Positions 30,329-42,708 of a stretch of DNA of 64,000 bases are shown piece after piece (within the stretch, counting starts at the first letter, position 1; every line of letters begins with the position of its first letter). The DNA comes from Isoetes taiwanensis. Its lineage: Eukaryota > Streptophyta > Lycopodiopsida > Isoetales > Isoetaceae. Below the pieces are notes generated by a model. It worked only from the letters and a program-made list of their open reading frames with translations, ran no database searches and had not been told where the DNA came from. The stretch is taken from assembly GCA_021234155.1 (NCBI GenBank), contig JAJEKV010000045.1, positions 2,559,434 through 2,623,433 of the forward strand. Direction: 5' to 3'. The translations under genes and the position numbers were made by a program.

Positions 30329-30929
30329 CTTCTAAGGGGCTTAGACAAACGCTAGGCGAGAAATCGCCCCAAAACCCACGAATGGAGAAGTCGAAACGAT
30401 GCCGCCGCCAACCCTGTACCACATCACCAACACCAAAAACAAAACAAAACAAACCTCCTGTGAGTGGAGGGGTTGATTACGCGCGTGCCACGCGACAAAT
30501 ATAATAAACAAAGAAGGGGGGGAGGGTGGGTTCAAAGAGAAATAGGTACTGCTGAGAGAAGAGGAAGCGCCGATGAAACGTCGATGAAGAATTCCGCAAT
30601 AAGTAGCAAACGCCCAACCTGATGAACGGCCCAAAATGCATGCGATGCATGCATGCGACGCATGCTCGTCTTGAGCAAGAATGGCGATTCGCTACGCGAA
30701 TCGACGACATTGATGAATTCAAATAGAAGGAAAAGGGTAAACGTAATCTAAGATATGAACAGAGGAAAGTTGTATTTAATTAAAGTGGGACAAATCTCGA
30801 ATTTTGGGACTCGGACTGAAAATGGGACTCATACTCAAATTTTTTTTTGAATTGAGTGCGTGAATAGAATTTTGTCTATCTTAATAAAACAACAATAACA
30901 TTTACAAACAACAAACCGAGAAAAGAAGG

Positions 30930-31195
30930 GAAGATGGTGAGAAGGTTTGACTGGCCTGAGGGTGGGCAAGAAGCAACTAGAGAGGGGGAGGAGGATGGGC
31001 AAGAGGCAATTGAAAGGGGGGGGGGATGGACAAAGAGGCAATCAAGAGGGGGATGTGGAAGATGCAACTGGAGCGGGGAAGGAGGATGGACAAAGAGGCA
31101 ACTGGGGAGGAGCAAAGAAAGAGGGAGGAGGGTGGGCAAACGGGCAAATGGGAAGGGGCAGAGAAAGGGCAAAGGGGGCAAAGATAGGCAACCTT
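30930..31195 (+). repeat. Purine-rich minisatellite-like tract
   Basis: About 265 bases are almost all A and G on the plus strand. GGATGGACAAAGAGGCAA and variants recur roughly every 30-60 bases. Any ORF here is a by-product. Confidence 0.7.
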
Positions 31196-31599
31196 TAGTA
31201 ATTATAATCAATATAATTAACAAATATAATTAATATTATTATAATTAATTAAAAAACAATATATATAATTAATCAAGAAATAATAGGCTAGGTTGATTTC
31301 TCGACTAGTGGGGCGAGATGCTGCATACAAATCAGACTAAAAAAACAGCTCGTAGCCTAAATGATAATTGTGGCGCCCAAGCGCCCAACCATCCAGCACA
31401 AGCGGCTAATTCTGCATTTCCAAACAGAGTCGAACTCTCTGGTTATAAAAACTCTCTGCTTATAAAAACATAGCCGAACTCTCTGCTTATAGGCAGCGGA
31501 CAAACTCGTGCTTTTGGGCAGAGCATTTTTCTTCCATGCTCTTGCCTCCATCCGGTGAGGTTTATTTGAAAAGGATGCAGGAGGTCGGGGCAGACAACT

Positions 31600-32160
31600 G
31601 ATAGGGTATGTGATAGGGTTAGAAAACTTCTTGGACAACAGCCGACTTGGGCGAAAACTTCTGGACAGCAGCCGACTTGGGCGAAAAGCTATGGCTGTTC
31701 GTTCCTGATTTTTTGAAGGCTATGAGCTTCTGATTCAATGCTGGATATTAGGGAAGAAATGGAGCCTTCTGAGTCTCGACCAAATAGGGAAGAATAGGAT
31801 AAGCCAGAGCAGGGCAAATCGGCCAGGCCGAAATTGGTTTTTTCAGAAGAACGAGCATGCTAGGATGCGGCTTTTTGTGCAAACCAGTCTTCTGGCAGGT
31901 CGAAAGTGCTTGGCAAAGAATTTAAAAGCCTGGGAAGGATTCAGATATGCTTGGAAATCCAGCATTTGATAGGGTTAGAAAATGGTTGAAGCAAGAAACG
32001 CTTGGAAATCCGGCATGTGAGAGGGTTAGAAAATGGTTTGAAAACTTCTTGGACAACAGCCAACTTGGGCGAAAAGCTATGGCTGTTCATTCCTGATTTT
32101 TTGAAGGCTTTGAGCTTCAGATTCAATGCTGGATATTAGGGAAGAAATGCTTGGAGGATC
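31600..32160 (+). repeat. Direct repeat of about 150 bp, two copies
   Basis: Copies at about 31615-31765 and 32020-32150 share GATAGGG or GAGGGTTAGAAAA, CTTCTTGGACAACAGCC, CTTGGGCGAAAAGCTATGGC and ATTCAATGCTGGATATTAGG. The spacing is about 390 bases. This could be a tandem duplication or parts of a transposon. Confidence 0.7.
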
Positions 32161-32484
32161 TGCCTCCTTCTTTCTCTCCGCCCTGCTGGATTCTTTGCAT
32201 CTCCATTCTTTCATCTTTGATCTGACGGATCCTTTGATCTGCATTCTTTCATCTGCCTCCTTCTTTCTCTCCTTTGCTCTGCCGGATCCTTTGCTCGGCC
32301 AGATCGAGGGAGCTTGAAAAAGGGAAAATAAAAAATTTAGAGCCCTATGTCAGCTCTCCATAGCTGTGAAGCTTTTCTCGTTGGGGGTCAATTCCGGTGG
32401 GAGCTATGGCTATGGGAGCTTCTTTCGGAAACAAAGAGTCCAACTGGTACAAAGGATTTTCGTCTCAAAGGTGTGTACCAAATT

Positions 32485-32640
32485 TTGAATTTCAACCATG
32501 GGCGGGAAAAAAAGGCGGGGTATTAGAAAAAAGGGGGGTAAAAAAATACATTTGAAATTTTTTTTTGAATTTCCAGCATGGGTGGAAAAAGGGCGGGGTA
32601 TTAGAATAAAGCGGGGTAAAAAAATACGTTTGAAAAAAAA
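32485..32640 (+). repeat. Tandem duplication of about 85 bp
   Basis: Two head-to-tail copies share TTTGAATTTC, CATGGG.GG, AAAAGGCGGGGTATTAGAA and GGGGTAAAAAAATAC. Confidence 0.7.
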
Positions 32641-33085
32641 AGTATTCACACGTTAAACATTGTTAAACATTATGTTGTCATAGTGCACGTTTTCTAGGCA
32701 TATATTCTTATTCTAAGGTACAAATTTAACTTTTGGGTGTTTTTATGCTTGACATACCCATATTTTGGTTCGATCAAGACCCGACAAGACCTTGAATCGC
32801 ATTTGTCACAGCGAAGGGGTGGTCGTCCGTCATTATGGTGAAGGGTACACCCTTCATCATTCGTCATCAATTTTTGAGCGCGAATTTTCTTCGAGCCATC
32901 CCCTGTTATTTCAAAATTTCGAATGCATCATTGCCATCCTCGCTTCATATCTATTCAGTCGATCAAGCTTCTCCTATTCTCTGTTTTCCGAATTCATCAA
33001 GCAAGAACAGATTTGTGATGGCGCTCAATTCCGGCGAGGTTGTTGTCCTTCTCTTTTGTGAAGCTCTCAAATTTCCCTTTGGCCT

Positions 33086-34450
33086 ATGAAGTTTCGACCT
33101 TTTTTTTTGCTTGCAAGACATGCCGATGGGAGAACGGAATATGAATTCCATGTTAACTGGTCTCTTTCTAACAAAGGGAAAAAGCCCAAAGAAATTAAGG
33201 CAAAAGATGTTACAGAGGCCGATTTTCTTCGAGTTTGGAAGATGCCACTTTCGGGAAAGGGAAGATTAACCTGAAATTTATTCTACCGCCTATGAAACCC
33301 AAATTGAACGACCTTCTTGGAAGGATTTACCAAAAATCCAAGCCCACTAACAATGAAGTTAGAGTCACCTTTGCTAGAGCTTTTGCCTGGGCTAATTCCC
33401 CCGAAAGCACCGCGAAATCGAGGAATATGCTATCAACTGGGCATCCTTTGCTACCGATGCTTTTAGGACTTCGGCGGCGGTTGTCGGTTAAGCAAGAGGG
33501 TAGTAGCTACAGCAAGAACAACAAAGAATGCCATACTCAATCAGCTTAGGAGGCTTGCTGCCATGAAAGCTGAAAAAGAAAACGATATTTTGATGAAAGA
33601 AGAAGATTATTTGAGGAAGGAGGGTGCTCTCACTCAAGCTGACTTTCAGATCTCTGCAATAGAAGAGCAGATATCCTAAAAAGTGAAGGACGAGAGGTTT
33701 TAGAAACAAATTGCGCTGCATTTAACAAGAAGCTATTCAAAGGCTTAAAGCACAAGAAGAAATGTGGCGAGAGACCGTTGGCAAAGACCATAAATAAGTT
33801 GGATAAAAATGGATTGAAGAATTTGAAGGCCGACATCATCGAACTCAAAGAAGAAGTTGATGCTATTGAAAAGCATATGAAGATTTGGCATGCCAAATGC
33901 AAACATGTTGCTTTTCTCGCGGTCCGAGTCCAACGTAAATCGGATGCACCTAGGTATGGGTTCCTATGACATGCCTTTCTTGGATAATAAGGATGCATGT
34001 GAAGCATGTGGCCTTTGTTCTCGCATTACACAAAAGATTATGAATTGCATGTCAAATTAACATGTGGTCACAAATACCATATTTTTGCTTTTCTCATTGT
34101 TTTTGATCAGATGCATTGCAATCGTACCCACCGTCATGAAGAGGTTCCAGGCAAAGATATTGCAAGAATTGATATATAAAGAATACCATCCTGTTGAAAG
34201 TGACACAGAAAGTGAGAATGATAGTGACACTGAAAGTAACAAGGAAGACAAGAAAAACAAGGTGCTGAGGACCAAAAAAAGAGGTAAAGAAGAAGATGAT
34301 AGCAGCACTTCTCTGTACACGCTACCTGCTGCTCCTGACTTCATTAGAGAAAGAGTTGCAAAGAAGAAGACCAGATCTATGAAGAAGCTCAAACTGGAGA
34401 AAGGTAACGAGGAACTTTACGTACGGTGTAGATTAAGGAATAAGGGGTGA
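33086..34450 (+). CDS. Candidate coiled-coil gene, frame broken or multi-exon
   Basis: Coding-like pieces follow one another on the plus strand: RTEYEFHVNWSLSNKGKKPK with KDVTEADFLRVW (33125-33240), INLKFILPPMKPKLNDLLGR with VRVTFARAFAWA (33268-33400), EYAINWASFATDAFRTSAAV in another frame (33423-33482), an E/K-rich helix RRLAAMKAEKENDILMKEED (33550-33620), and a coiled coil LKADIIELKEEVDAIEKHMK (33825-33885). After a possible intron ending at TTGATCAG (34109), an acidic and serine-rich stretch (SDTESENDSDTESNKEDKK) and a basic end follow to a stop at 34448. I do not recognise it. It could be a retroelement gag-like protein or a nuclear host protein. Confidence 0.35.
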
Positions 34451-37400
34451 ATATGCCTATCCAACAGCTCTCGTTGCCCGGAGTCACCCCCCGTGTGAAT
34501 ATGCACCCAAACCAAAGGGGGTTTAAGGGGGATTTTAATTTAAATGTGTTGGACCCAATGGTTGTGTTAATTAATGTCAATGGTAGTTATGTGATGGTTA
34601 TTAATGTCAATGGTTGTTATGTGTTGGGGCTTTGCTGCTACCATCATTCCATCCAAAAAAATCATCTCTTATACATCATTTTCTCTCCTTCCATACACCA
34701 CTGCCATTTGCCAAGACCAAAGTTAGCAAGGGGATTTTTCCTAGCACCATTGTGCATACATGTCAAAGTTTCAATTATATACCTCCACGTCATCACGCAT
34801 CATCCACCATATCCATGTCACAAAATGTTCTTGACTAGGGAAAAAGTTGTTTGCTAATTTTCTTGCCACATCACCACCTTATATTGCTATGTCACCATTT
34901 GCTTGCCAAGTCATTACCTTTATTGCCAAATCACCCATCCGTAGCCATTTTTGCTCTAAAAACAAAAACACTTATTTTCCAAAATTTTCTTTTCAAAAAG
35001 GTAGAGCATCGAAAAATACATGCAATGGGCTTTGAAATTTTTGAATTTGTCCAAATTTGGACCTCCAAAATGGACTTCTTGAGATGTATGCCAAAATAAA
35101 AAATGACAAAATTAGTCTATCTACTCCTAACCTGGCTACACTCAATGGAAGGACCTGATGCATTGTGCTTGCAAGTGTGTCAAAGACAGCTCCATGTGCC
35201 ATAATTGAAAAACAATATCATTTGCTCATTCTGCAAAAAAATTGAATTATGCCAGGAACATTGACTTTATTTTGACTTGGTCAGCTCGTCAAATTTGAAA
35301 GGGTCCTGCATATTTGTTTGGGCTAGACTTTTGGTCATGAATTCTTTGAATATTATAGCACCTGCTTGATTTAAAATGGCACCAACATTTGAGTTGTATA
35401 TGGCATAAATTTTGCTAAGACTGCCTTTTCGTGGTTTTGGAAAATCACTTGAAACTTGAGTTTTTTGCATTATATTTGCAAGTTCTTTCATATAGATTTG
35501 TTGCCTTAAGCAACCTGGAGTTTTTGAACCATTGAGGTTGAAGGTTTGCAAGGAACACTTCAACAGCCATATAGTCGTCTTGACATGCAACAAGGTCTGA
35601 TTAGGACTTTGCTCCTCCATTAAGTCGTATGCCAATGCCTCCCCTCTCGGAGCTCGGTTCCCCTATTTGACTATTCAATAATCCATTCACGGACAATACT
35701 ATACCATGGAAAAAATATCCACGATCGATCCGAGGGAACTTATTGAACCGCGAAATGTCTTGTGGTTTACTGGGTAGAAACTCGAATGTCCTGTCGTTCA
35801 GGTAGGATAAGAACTCCGGAATGATTATTAAACATCACCATATCATCCAAAATATCAAAATTACCTTAGGGGCCAACGGTCAGCTTTTCTAAAGAAGGGA
35901 ACATGACGCCTCACCAAGCAATATTCGCATGTTGCACCTAGGCCAATTGACTGCAATTGTGTTGGACTTGAGCTCCTCTTAGCGCTTCTTGACCAAGGGG
36001 TGGTTTTCTGCTAGTGTTGTGCCTAACGGTGACTATTTGCCAACAGGCTAATATTTTTAAATTTACAAAAAAAAAAAGGGGGCACGAATGTTAGATAAGT
36101 TCAAAAAAGAAAAGAAAGAAAAAAAATTAGCCAAAATATCTTACAATCCTCCCGCATTATACATTCTAGATTTAACTAGTAAATGTGTGCTCGGCATTGC
36201 CGGGCTAACGTTGGGAACATGTTAATGACCTCGTTCAATTTAGTGCACATACCAACAAAATGTTGAGAATTAAGAAATTGTGTGTTGGGTTTAGTTTTGA
36301 CCCGTTTCCTAATGTTCAACATGAGAGAGTTGCATTATAAAGACTTTTACAAATAATGTCGTAATATGAGGGATTTTTGTGTCGTAAATAATGTCGGAAT
36401 TAAAAGAGTTTCTTGTTGGCAAGGTTTTAATGGATGCATAAACGTTGTTTTAAATGACATTGAGGAGACTTAGTTGAAAATGAAAATGCGCAAACTTTTA
36501 GGTATAGTTTATCCTTTATCCTTGTGCGGGGTTTTTTCTTTATCATTATTTTATTTGCTACATCACATGCTAGATTCGCTAAAGGAAATCCTGCTATTTG
36601 GATGATCATTTGTTGTATCCTACATCAAAACATCTAGGTAACTATCAAATGTGTTATAACATAGTCTAGTAGGACTTTTTACATTGCAACTTGAATTCAT
36701 GTTGCAGTTGTAGCTTCTTTGGTTCATGCTAGTCATTCCATTGATTTCATCTTTGTGTCTCCTTTCCCTGACCATACAAGGTATTACTAATTGCCGCTAC
36801 TAGACTAAAAAAAGATCTATTGTCTATATATTCAAGTTAATCTTAATCAAAAGGAAGACCTTGGTGACTCTCAAAAAAGTCTTCTGATGAATCGTTTGAT
36901 TAGCAAGTAATTGGATGAGGTATCGAACATTTTATTTGCATGAATAGAGGCCCATTTGAATAGCTCGTGACCACTGCACTTGGTATACACTAGAGTTTTG
37001 TAATGAGTCCTTGAATAACGTAAAACAAAACATCTATAGATAATAGGCAGCCTGCACCATTTGTTCTACTTACTAAAGGTCCTAGATAGAATCAACCACT
37101 TTGAATCTAATTCATAGTTTTATTTCCATAAATGATTGCAAAGTCTTTAAGTCACAAAGGTTCAATTGGAGCAAATCATTGGAACTTAGATGTCTTAACC
37201 ACAAAAAAAAGGAGAAATTTCATTACAAACCCACACATAATGTGAACTGCTATTGATGGGTGTCAAAGCACTGACTAAGTGTAGCATGCTTAGAATGGCC
37301 TCTTTGTATGCAAATAGTCCTGCCCATTGTATGAGAATACTTGGTGCAAATAGCCCTGCCCGTTGAGATGCAGCACAGGCACACAGCTCCCACAAATTCC

Positions 37401-37620
37401 TGCTTCATAAAGAGAAGCCTTGATCTTAGAGTATTTCCAACTCTGGGAGCAAATAGAGTAATAAATAAAGTTGTCTGGTTAGCATATCTGGGCCGGAGAT
37501 TAACAGTTTAGACTTGCTCTACATAGGCCACATCGGTCGACACCAATGAAGCAAGAGTTTCCTTATTTCCTTGGTTTTTTCAGTGATCTCTATACAAATG
37601 TTGTGTCACTCTCTTTAATC
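34451..37620. other. Gene-poor stretch
   Basis: About 3.1 kb of AT-rich sequence without a supported gene. A short duplicated phrase, TTAATGTCAATGGT.GTTATGTG, occurs at about 34570-34623. A minus-strand ORF at 35267-35635 has weak coding character only. Confidence 0.4.
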
Positions 37621-37627
37621 TTATAAA

Positions 37628-37695
37628 ACAAGGTGTTGTGCATGAGTGGTTGCCCTCCGGTGGCCCCTCCGATTGCCTTCCGATGGTTTCTGTTT
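37628..37695 (+). repeat. Dispersed repeat D1, diverged copy 2
   Basis: AACAAGGTGTTGTGCATGAG and GGTTGCCCTCCGGTGGC match the D1 copies at 28.8 and 53.9 kb in the opposite orientation. Confidence 0.45.
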
Positions 37696-37699
37696 CTAC

Positions 37700-38057
37700 G
37701 TTTCGTGTTAGGCCTTTTTTGTTTTGTGTCGAGCCGTGTGGATGATATGAACACAGGATGTCGTCTTAGTAGCTCAGGAGTTTTGAGTTTTGTTTAAGAA
37801 GTTGTGGAGGTCAATTCATAGAAACTGAGGAAGGAAAGAGGAAGTATTGGTAATCCAACATCGAGCGACCAATTATTTGAGTCCATAAGGCATCAACGAT
37901 TTAATATACGCAATAATAATTGCAACTTGCAAAAGATTAGTAAATATGGATGGATTTGAACTGAAAATCTGTACATTCTTTATGATTTAAAACCATTTGT
38001 ACATAACAATGAAGCTCCCAGAGTGTGGTTGTATCATGCAAAATAAACAATGGGATA
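37700..38057. other. Non-coding spacer
   Basis: No gene or repeat recognised. Confidence 0.4.
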
Positions 38058-38445
38058 CTATTAAGCCCCTATGGCTCATCGAATGAAAACCTAATACATA
38101 ATACAATATAAGTTACTTGGGCATCAATATCAACTTCAATCTCATCTGTTGTTGAATTAAACACAGTATTCTTTCTTGCAATAATTTGAATAGCATGGTT
38201 AAGGTTAGCTGCAGCAGACATCCTATGTTCCGACCAAGCTAATAAAATAACTATTAAGCCCCTATGGCTCATCGAATGAAAATCTAATATGGAATACAAT
38301 AAAAGTTACCTGGGCGTCAATATGAACTTCGATCTCATATGTTATTGCATTAAACGTAGGGTTCTTTCTTGCAATAATTTGAATGACATGGTTAAGGTTA
38401 GCTGCAGGTAGCCATTCTATGTTTCAGTCGAGCTAATAAAATAAC
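38058..38445 (-). pseudogene. Tandemly duplicated NET-domain exon of a BET/GTE-type gene
   Basis: A block of about 191 bases occurs twice in tandem. Each copy contains one minus-strand exon (about 38117-38222 and 38310-38412) ending at a GTAACT donor. The first encodes AANLNHAIQIIARKNTVFNS then DEIEVDIDAQ. The second differs by several residues (AANLNHVIQIIARKNP, EIEVHIDAQ). The pattern xxLxxAxQII..+N....DEIEVDIDA, with an exon end just before the expected D.ETLWELD, is the NET domain of plant bromodomain (GTE/BET) proteins, which bind acetylated histone tails. The bromodomain and the next exon were not found, so this is a gene fragment or a gene with long introns. Confidence 0.55.
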
Positions 38446-38789
38446 ATGGAAGATTCTTTACAGATCTATAAAAAAATGCCAGAGAGGACCTTTAATTACA
38501 GTGATAACAGGTAACTCACTTGTTTGCATACTGCTTTCGAGAGGCATTCTAATGCTCTTCTTCAGCAGCTCTCATTTATGTAGCTATTTGCCATCAATTT
38601 GCATTGTTAATTCCAAATTCTTATAACAATCAATGTTCCAGCAAGCACCAAACGTGGTCATCCAAGATATAGAAACTGCTTCAGACAACATATTTTCTAT
38701 CAGATCCTCAACTTTTTCAATCCATCTAGATCAACCAAGGAGGTCTGTCATACAAATGTAATGATATATTACTAGCTGGATTTTGCAAT

Positions 38790-39345
38790 GCATGCTTGTG
38801 CAAGGGAAGAAATGACAGCCTCATCAGTCTGGCCAACATGACTACACGTATAAACAATACTCACAAGAGTCACTTTATTTGACATCATGCCCAGTATTTG
38901 CATGTCTTGAAAGAGCTGAAGGGCCTTCTTTCCATCTCCATTTTAAGCATAGGCTGTAATAATGGCATTCCGAAAGCTCAAATCATGTACCACTGCAACA
39001 TCTCCACCAAATCCATGATTAACAATGAGTGTATGTTCCTTTTAACAACCAAATAATCTGGGTTACAACAAACGTCAAGAACGGTCAAACAGGTCACAAG
39101 GTTTGGGGCAATCCATGATGTTTTGAGTTCTTGAAATAGCTGAAGGGCACGCTCATCATGCCCACTCCTCATACATGTAGCAAGCATGGCATTCCACGTG
39201 AAGACACTACGATCACTTACCTTATCAAATGCTGTCCATGCATTCTCTACAATTCATATATGCTAAACGTGGTAATAAGGACATTACCTACGATTTCTTC
39301 TGACTCCAAGCCATTCTGTACAAATGCAGTCATGCCCTAAATCTT
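38790..39345 (-). pseudogene. Pentatricopeptide repeat (PPR) protein fragment
   Basis: Minus-strand PPR units in changing frames are GMTAFVQNGLESEEIVGNVL (39270-39340), AFDKVSDRSVFTWNAMLATC, then GHDERALQLFQELKTSWIAP and NLVTCLTVLDVC, a shifted NHGFGGDVAVVHDL, NAIITAY, and GDGKKALQLFQDMQILGM with NKVTLVSIVYTCSHVGQTDE. The unit order and the phrase VFTWNAML are those of PLS-class plant PPR proteins, which bind organellar RNA. Frameshifts near 39000 and stops near 38945 and 39265 show it is a pseudogene. Confidence 0.8.
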
Positions 39346-39690
39346 TCACTGTTTGCACATGCTTCTACTCTGAAAACACATGTGACCTTATCTGGGACCC
39401 TCACCAGAATTTGCATCTCCTATACTAATGGACATTCAAGCACAACCACCTGTCTAGATTTTGTTCTATTAATTTAGATAGATTAGATATCATGCATTAA
39501 ACTAAGCAAGTACCAAATATATCTGGCAATTCGTAATGTATAGCATAACAAGCAATATTGAACCATGATAAACCTGGTATTGATGATTTGGACCTGGTAT
39601 GGATTTGAAGAGTAGCAAGCAGTGTTTATTGTCATTGGTTGTGTCAATAAGAGCTGGAAGGAGCTATAATTGTCTAAATCATCATGAGCA
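39346..39690. other. Non-coding spacer
   Basis: No gene recognised. Confidence 0.4.
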
Positions 39691-39860
39691 TCGCGGTGCT
39701 GCTTAGATGGTTTGCACAATGGCCGCCCAGCATTAGGTGCGACCAGCAATTTACTACCCTTACCAAGTTTGGAGTAGTTTTTGGCAAATTCTGGGTATAT
39801 ACCAGCATATATGCGAAATATACCAAAAACCCACACACCCCGCTAGGGACAAACCCAAAA
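39690..39860 (-). repeat. Dispersed repeat D2 (GTTTGTCCCTAGCGGGG family), copy 1
   Basis: Reading right to left it contains GGGTTTGTCCCTAGCGGGGT, GGGTTTTTGGTATATTTCGC, GGTATATACCCAGAATTTGC and GCTGGGCGGCCATTGTGCA. It aligns with 47393-47575 and 53950-54110. It includes a hairpin with arms TTTTTGG and CCAAAAA around GGTATAT sequences. Confidence 0.6.
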
Positions 39861-40058
39861 ATGCTATGTATTTTGTTGTTGTGGGAAAAAAAAAATAGAA
39901 ATAAAAATTATTTTGGCCATGTGCTTTTTTAATTAGAATGAATGCTGGCCTTTGATGTGGAAGATTCCAAAGAATTTCCTGATTCAAAGGCCATGCAATA
40001 AAGATGGAGAAATGCAATATTATAGAAATTCACAATTTTTCAATGGCAGAGATCAACG

Positions 40059-40076
40059 GCCGAGATCTTGATCTCG
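40059..40076. repeat. Perfect palindrome CCGAGATC-TT-GATCTCGG
   Basis: An 18-base inverted repeat lies in a GC-richer patch (40040-40240) that looks like a plant promoter or leader but has no following gene. Confidence 0.5.
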
Positions 40077-40399
40077 GTCCTTACATCCTATTGGTTGAAA
40101 ATTTTGTGTTTCTTTCTACTCTTCCACTCTTGCCGCTTTGTATCTTTGGCGCCATCGCCTTGCCACCTTGGCATAGATGCCTCCATTCATCATGCGGATT
40201 CAATCCTCCAGATCTATGGCGGATCTGGATCTGGATCTAGGGCCCTTTTTTCTCCTTTTGCTGGTCGATCTTGCCAGTGCGAGATGATTCTGAATTATGC
40301 AGGGGCCGATTCGTCTTAGAGATATAGATGATCTCATATTTAGGACGGATTTTTGTAAGGCGTTAGATTCTTGCTTTCTGACTCTACATCTGATGCCGG

Positions 40400-41200
40400 A
40401 ATAAGGTAAAAAATAGATGAAACAGAGCACAACTATGGCGTTTTTCAGGCAAAGAACGAAAATGTAGAGAACTCTTCCATGCTAAGGCTTTCCGAAAGAA
40501 AGGAGGGCCAAGAATGAGTGCAAATGTTTCCACACAGAGAGCAAAGTGTAAGCTGCTCTTGCTTCAAAAAGCCAATCCTGCTTTAAAATGGCCTATTTCT
40601 GCTTTCAATTTCAAGGGCTGGAAAAATAAAAAATATTTCTGTATTCCTACTACTGTCAACGATTCACTTGTATGTTTTGGATATGCGTATTGATAATGAA
40701 GCAATGGTTTTTTCAACCTTCGATTTTGGTAGTTGATTTAGAAATAGCAAATTGAGACCTTAGATATGAGAAATACTCCATATAATGTAAGAGCGCAAAG
40801 AGTAACAACAAAACAATCCCCAAATATAAACGGAATAGGCCTGGTTGCTTGAAGGGAGCAATGTTAGCAATATAAAAAAGAACATCTATCTTTCCTACTA
40901 AAACAACATTAGCATTTAAAACAAGGTGCTGCGCACATAAGGTTGCCATCCAGTGCCTCGAGGGTGTGTTTGCATATTCTTTAATGCATAGTACTCCAAA
41001 CTAAGAATAAATTTAATAAGGTCTTGCACAATTTTATAGCCTTCAAGTCTATCAAATCTTAAGACGTAGACTTTCTATCATGATTTTGACATTTGCAAGA
41101 ACAACCACCACCATTTATATTTTATTAACTTATGTTCCTTTGTAAGTCCATAACATTGATGAGAAAAAGTTAGGAAGATTCCACACTTGTCTAGATTTTG
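40400..41200. other. Mostly non-coding, with D1 copy 3
   Basis: At about 40918-40980 a plus-strand D1-like sequence occurs (AACAAGGTGCTGCGCACATA and GGTTGCCATCCAGTGCC). The rest has no recognised feature. Confidence 0.4.
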
Positions 41201-41221
41201 GTCATACCAAGATGCAGTGTA

Positions 41222-41480
41222 AAAATTAGAATAGAATAGAATAGAATAGGTTTTTTAGCGTCCACGGAGACCAATTGGCCTATGGGACCGAAACAAAAAG
41301 AGAGCAGCAAGCGTATTACTGACAGGATTAAAAAACCCCCGCCCCGAAGGGTTTTCGAGGGAAAAACCTTAGCAGTAATAAGTATGCTGGCACGCTGTAC
41401 AATTGTATAGGACAGTAAGAACCCAGACAACGTGTGCATATGAAGCACATGATTTTTTGCTAAATGCTGCACATACAAGT
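41222..41480 (-). mobile_element. LINE 3' tail fragment with (TATTC)n tail
   Basis: Reading right to left: GTCCTATACAATTGTACAGC (shared with the LINE at 2518), a stem-loop (41316-41378), GGTCCCATAGGCCAATTGGT, TCCGTGGACGCTAAAAAA, then four TATTC repeats. It is a 5'-truncated copy of about 250 bases. Confidence 0.75.
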
Positions 41481-42185
41481 TACAATGTTTCCATTAGTTC
41501 GCAAAGAAATGATTATGGAATTTGCTTACACTATAAAAAAAGGGGTTAAATAGTGAGAAGAAACAAATGGCAATTCTCAATGGCCTTTTATGGAAACATT
41601 TTCACTTTATAAAAGCTTTGCAAGGAGGGAGCATTGAATGATATAATTTGAAAAGAATCCCAAGAAGTTCCATTCCAAGTAAGTATAGATGAGAAACATA
41701 TAATGTCAATCTAACATGTTTTATTTGCATATGTTGGCATGTTACCACAAAATTTGGAGGTAATTGGCATTGTTACCATAAAATTTGGAGGTACATATTT
41801 GTTCTTACATAAGGAGGATCTGTAGTGACACATGACACATGCATCAAACCCAGTGACACATGACACATGCATCAAACCCTGTTTGGGAGCATTATTTGTT
41901 CCAAACATTCTTTGCGGTCCTCTAGATCTATCCAATGCACCAGCTGTCCGTTTCTTTGGGACGTCCTAGATGGGAAATCAAAATTTTTAGGTGATGCACA
42001 GACTCAATCATATCTCTAACCAACTTCCTAACCTACACCCAAGTTCCCATCCAAATTTTGTTAAAGGAATGAACTTCGTACCTCACAACAAATGTTCTTG
42101 TAATTTAATTTTGAGGTGCTTAAGCTGAATAATCCTTGTTGGCCCCCAATTCAAACATCACAAATATAGGTCCCAGCTGCTCGGG
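41481..42185. other. Non-coding spacer with small tandem repeats
   Basis: CCATAAAATTTGGAGGTA-type words repeat at 41747-41790, and GTGACACATGACACATGCAT with CAAACCC is duplicated at 41826-41880. No gene is seen. Confidence 0.45.
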
Positions 42186-42192
42186 CAACTTA

Positions 42193-42312
42193 ATAAGATA
42201 AGATAAGATAAGATGAATTTTTACGTCCACTGGAACCCAACGGGTTATGGGACGGCACATGCAAGGGCAACAACCCATCTAAAACCTGGAAGACCCTAGA
42301 AATATTTGTTTC
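42193..42312 (-). mobile_element. LINE 3' tail fragment with (CTTAT)n tail
   Basis: Reading right to left: CCGTCCCATAACCCGTTGGG, TTCCAGTGGACGTAAAAATT, then CATCTTATCTTATCTTATC. It is a very short copy of the same 3' terminus as at 24.9 kb. The stem-loop region is degraded. Confidence 0.7.
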
Positions 42313-42708
42313 TCCTTACAGTGCCCACAGTTGTCAGAAAGGCTCTTGAAACCCTCGCATTTTCATCTGCCATTTCCACCCCATATTACCACTTCACTTT
42401 CCCCCTTAAGACTACACATTTAAACACATTTTTCTGTGATTCTTAATGTTTATAGGAGACTTTCTAACCATGTCACGTGCTTTTGGCTTTAATGAACTAG
42501 ACATCACTGCACAAAACTTGTATCTGGCTTGAAGACAGTCTGCAAATGTATTAGAAGCAGCTAAGTGTCATTGCAGAAGATGGAAAATTGAGTGCATCAA
42601 CAGATCTTAAAGCCTGATATATATTGATTGTTCTATGCATGTGAGTGGTTAAACAAACAATACGGCATCTGACAACAGAATGAACCGCCCTTAAATTTCT
42701 AAGCATAC

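Noticed and set aside
30835-31233. Proline and leucine-rich ORFs at 30.8-31.2 kb
   Set aside because: Low-complexity purine tract, with no codon structure.
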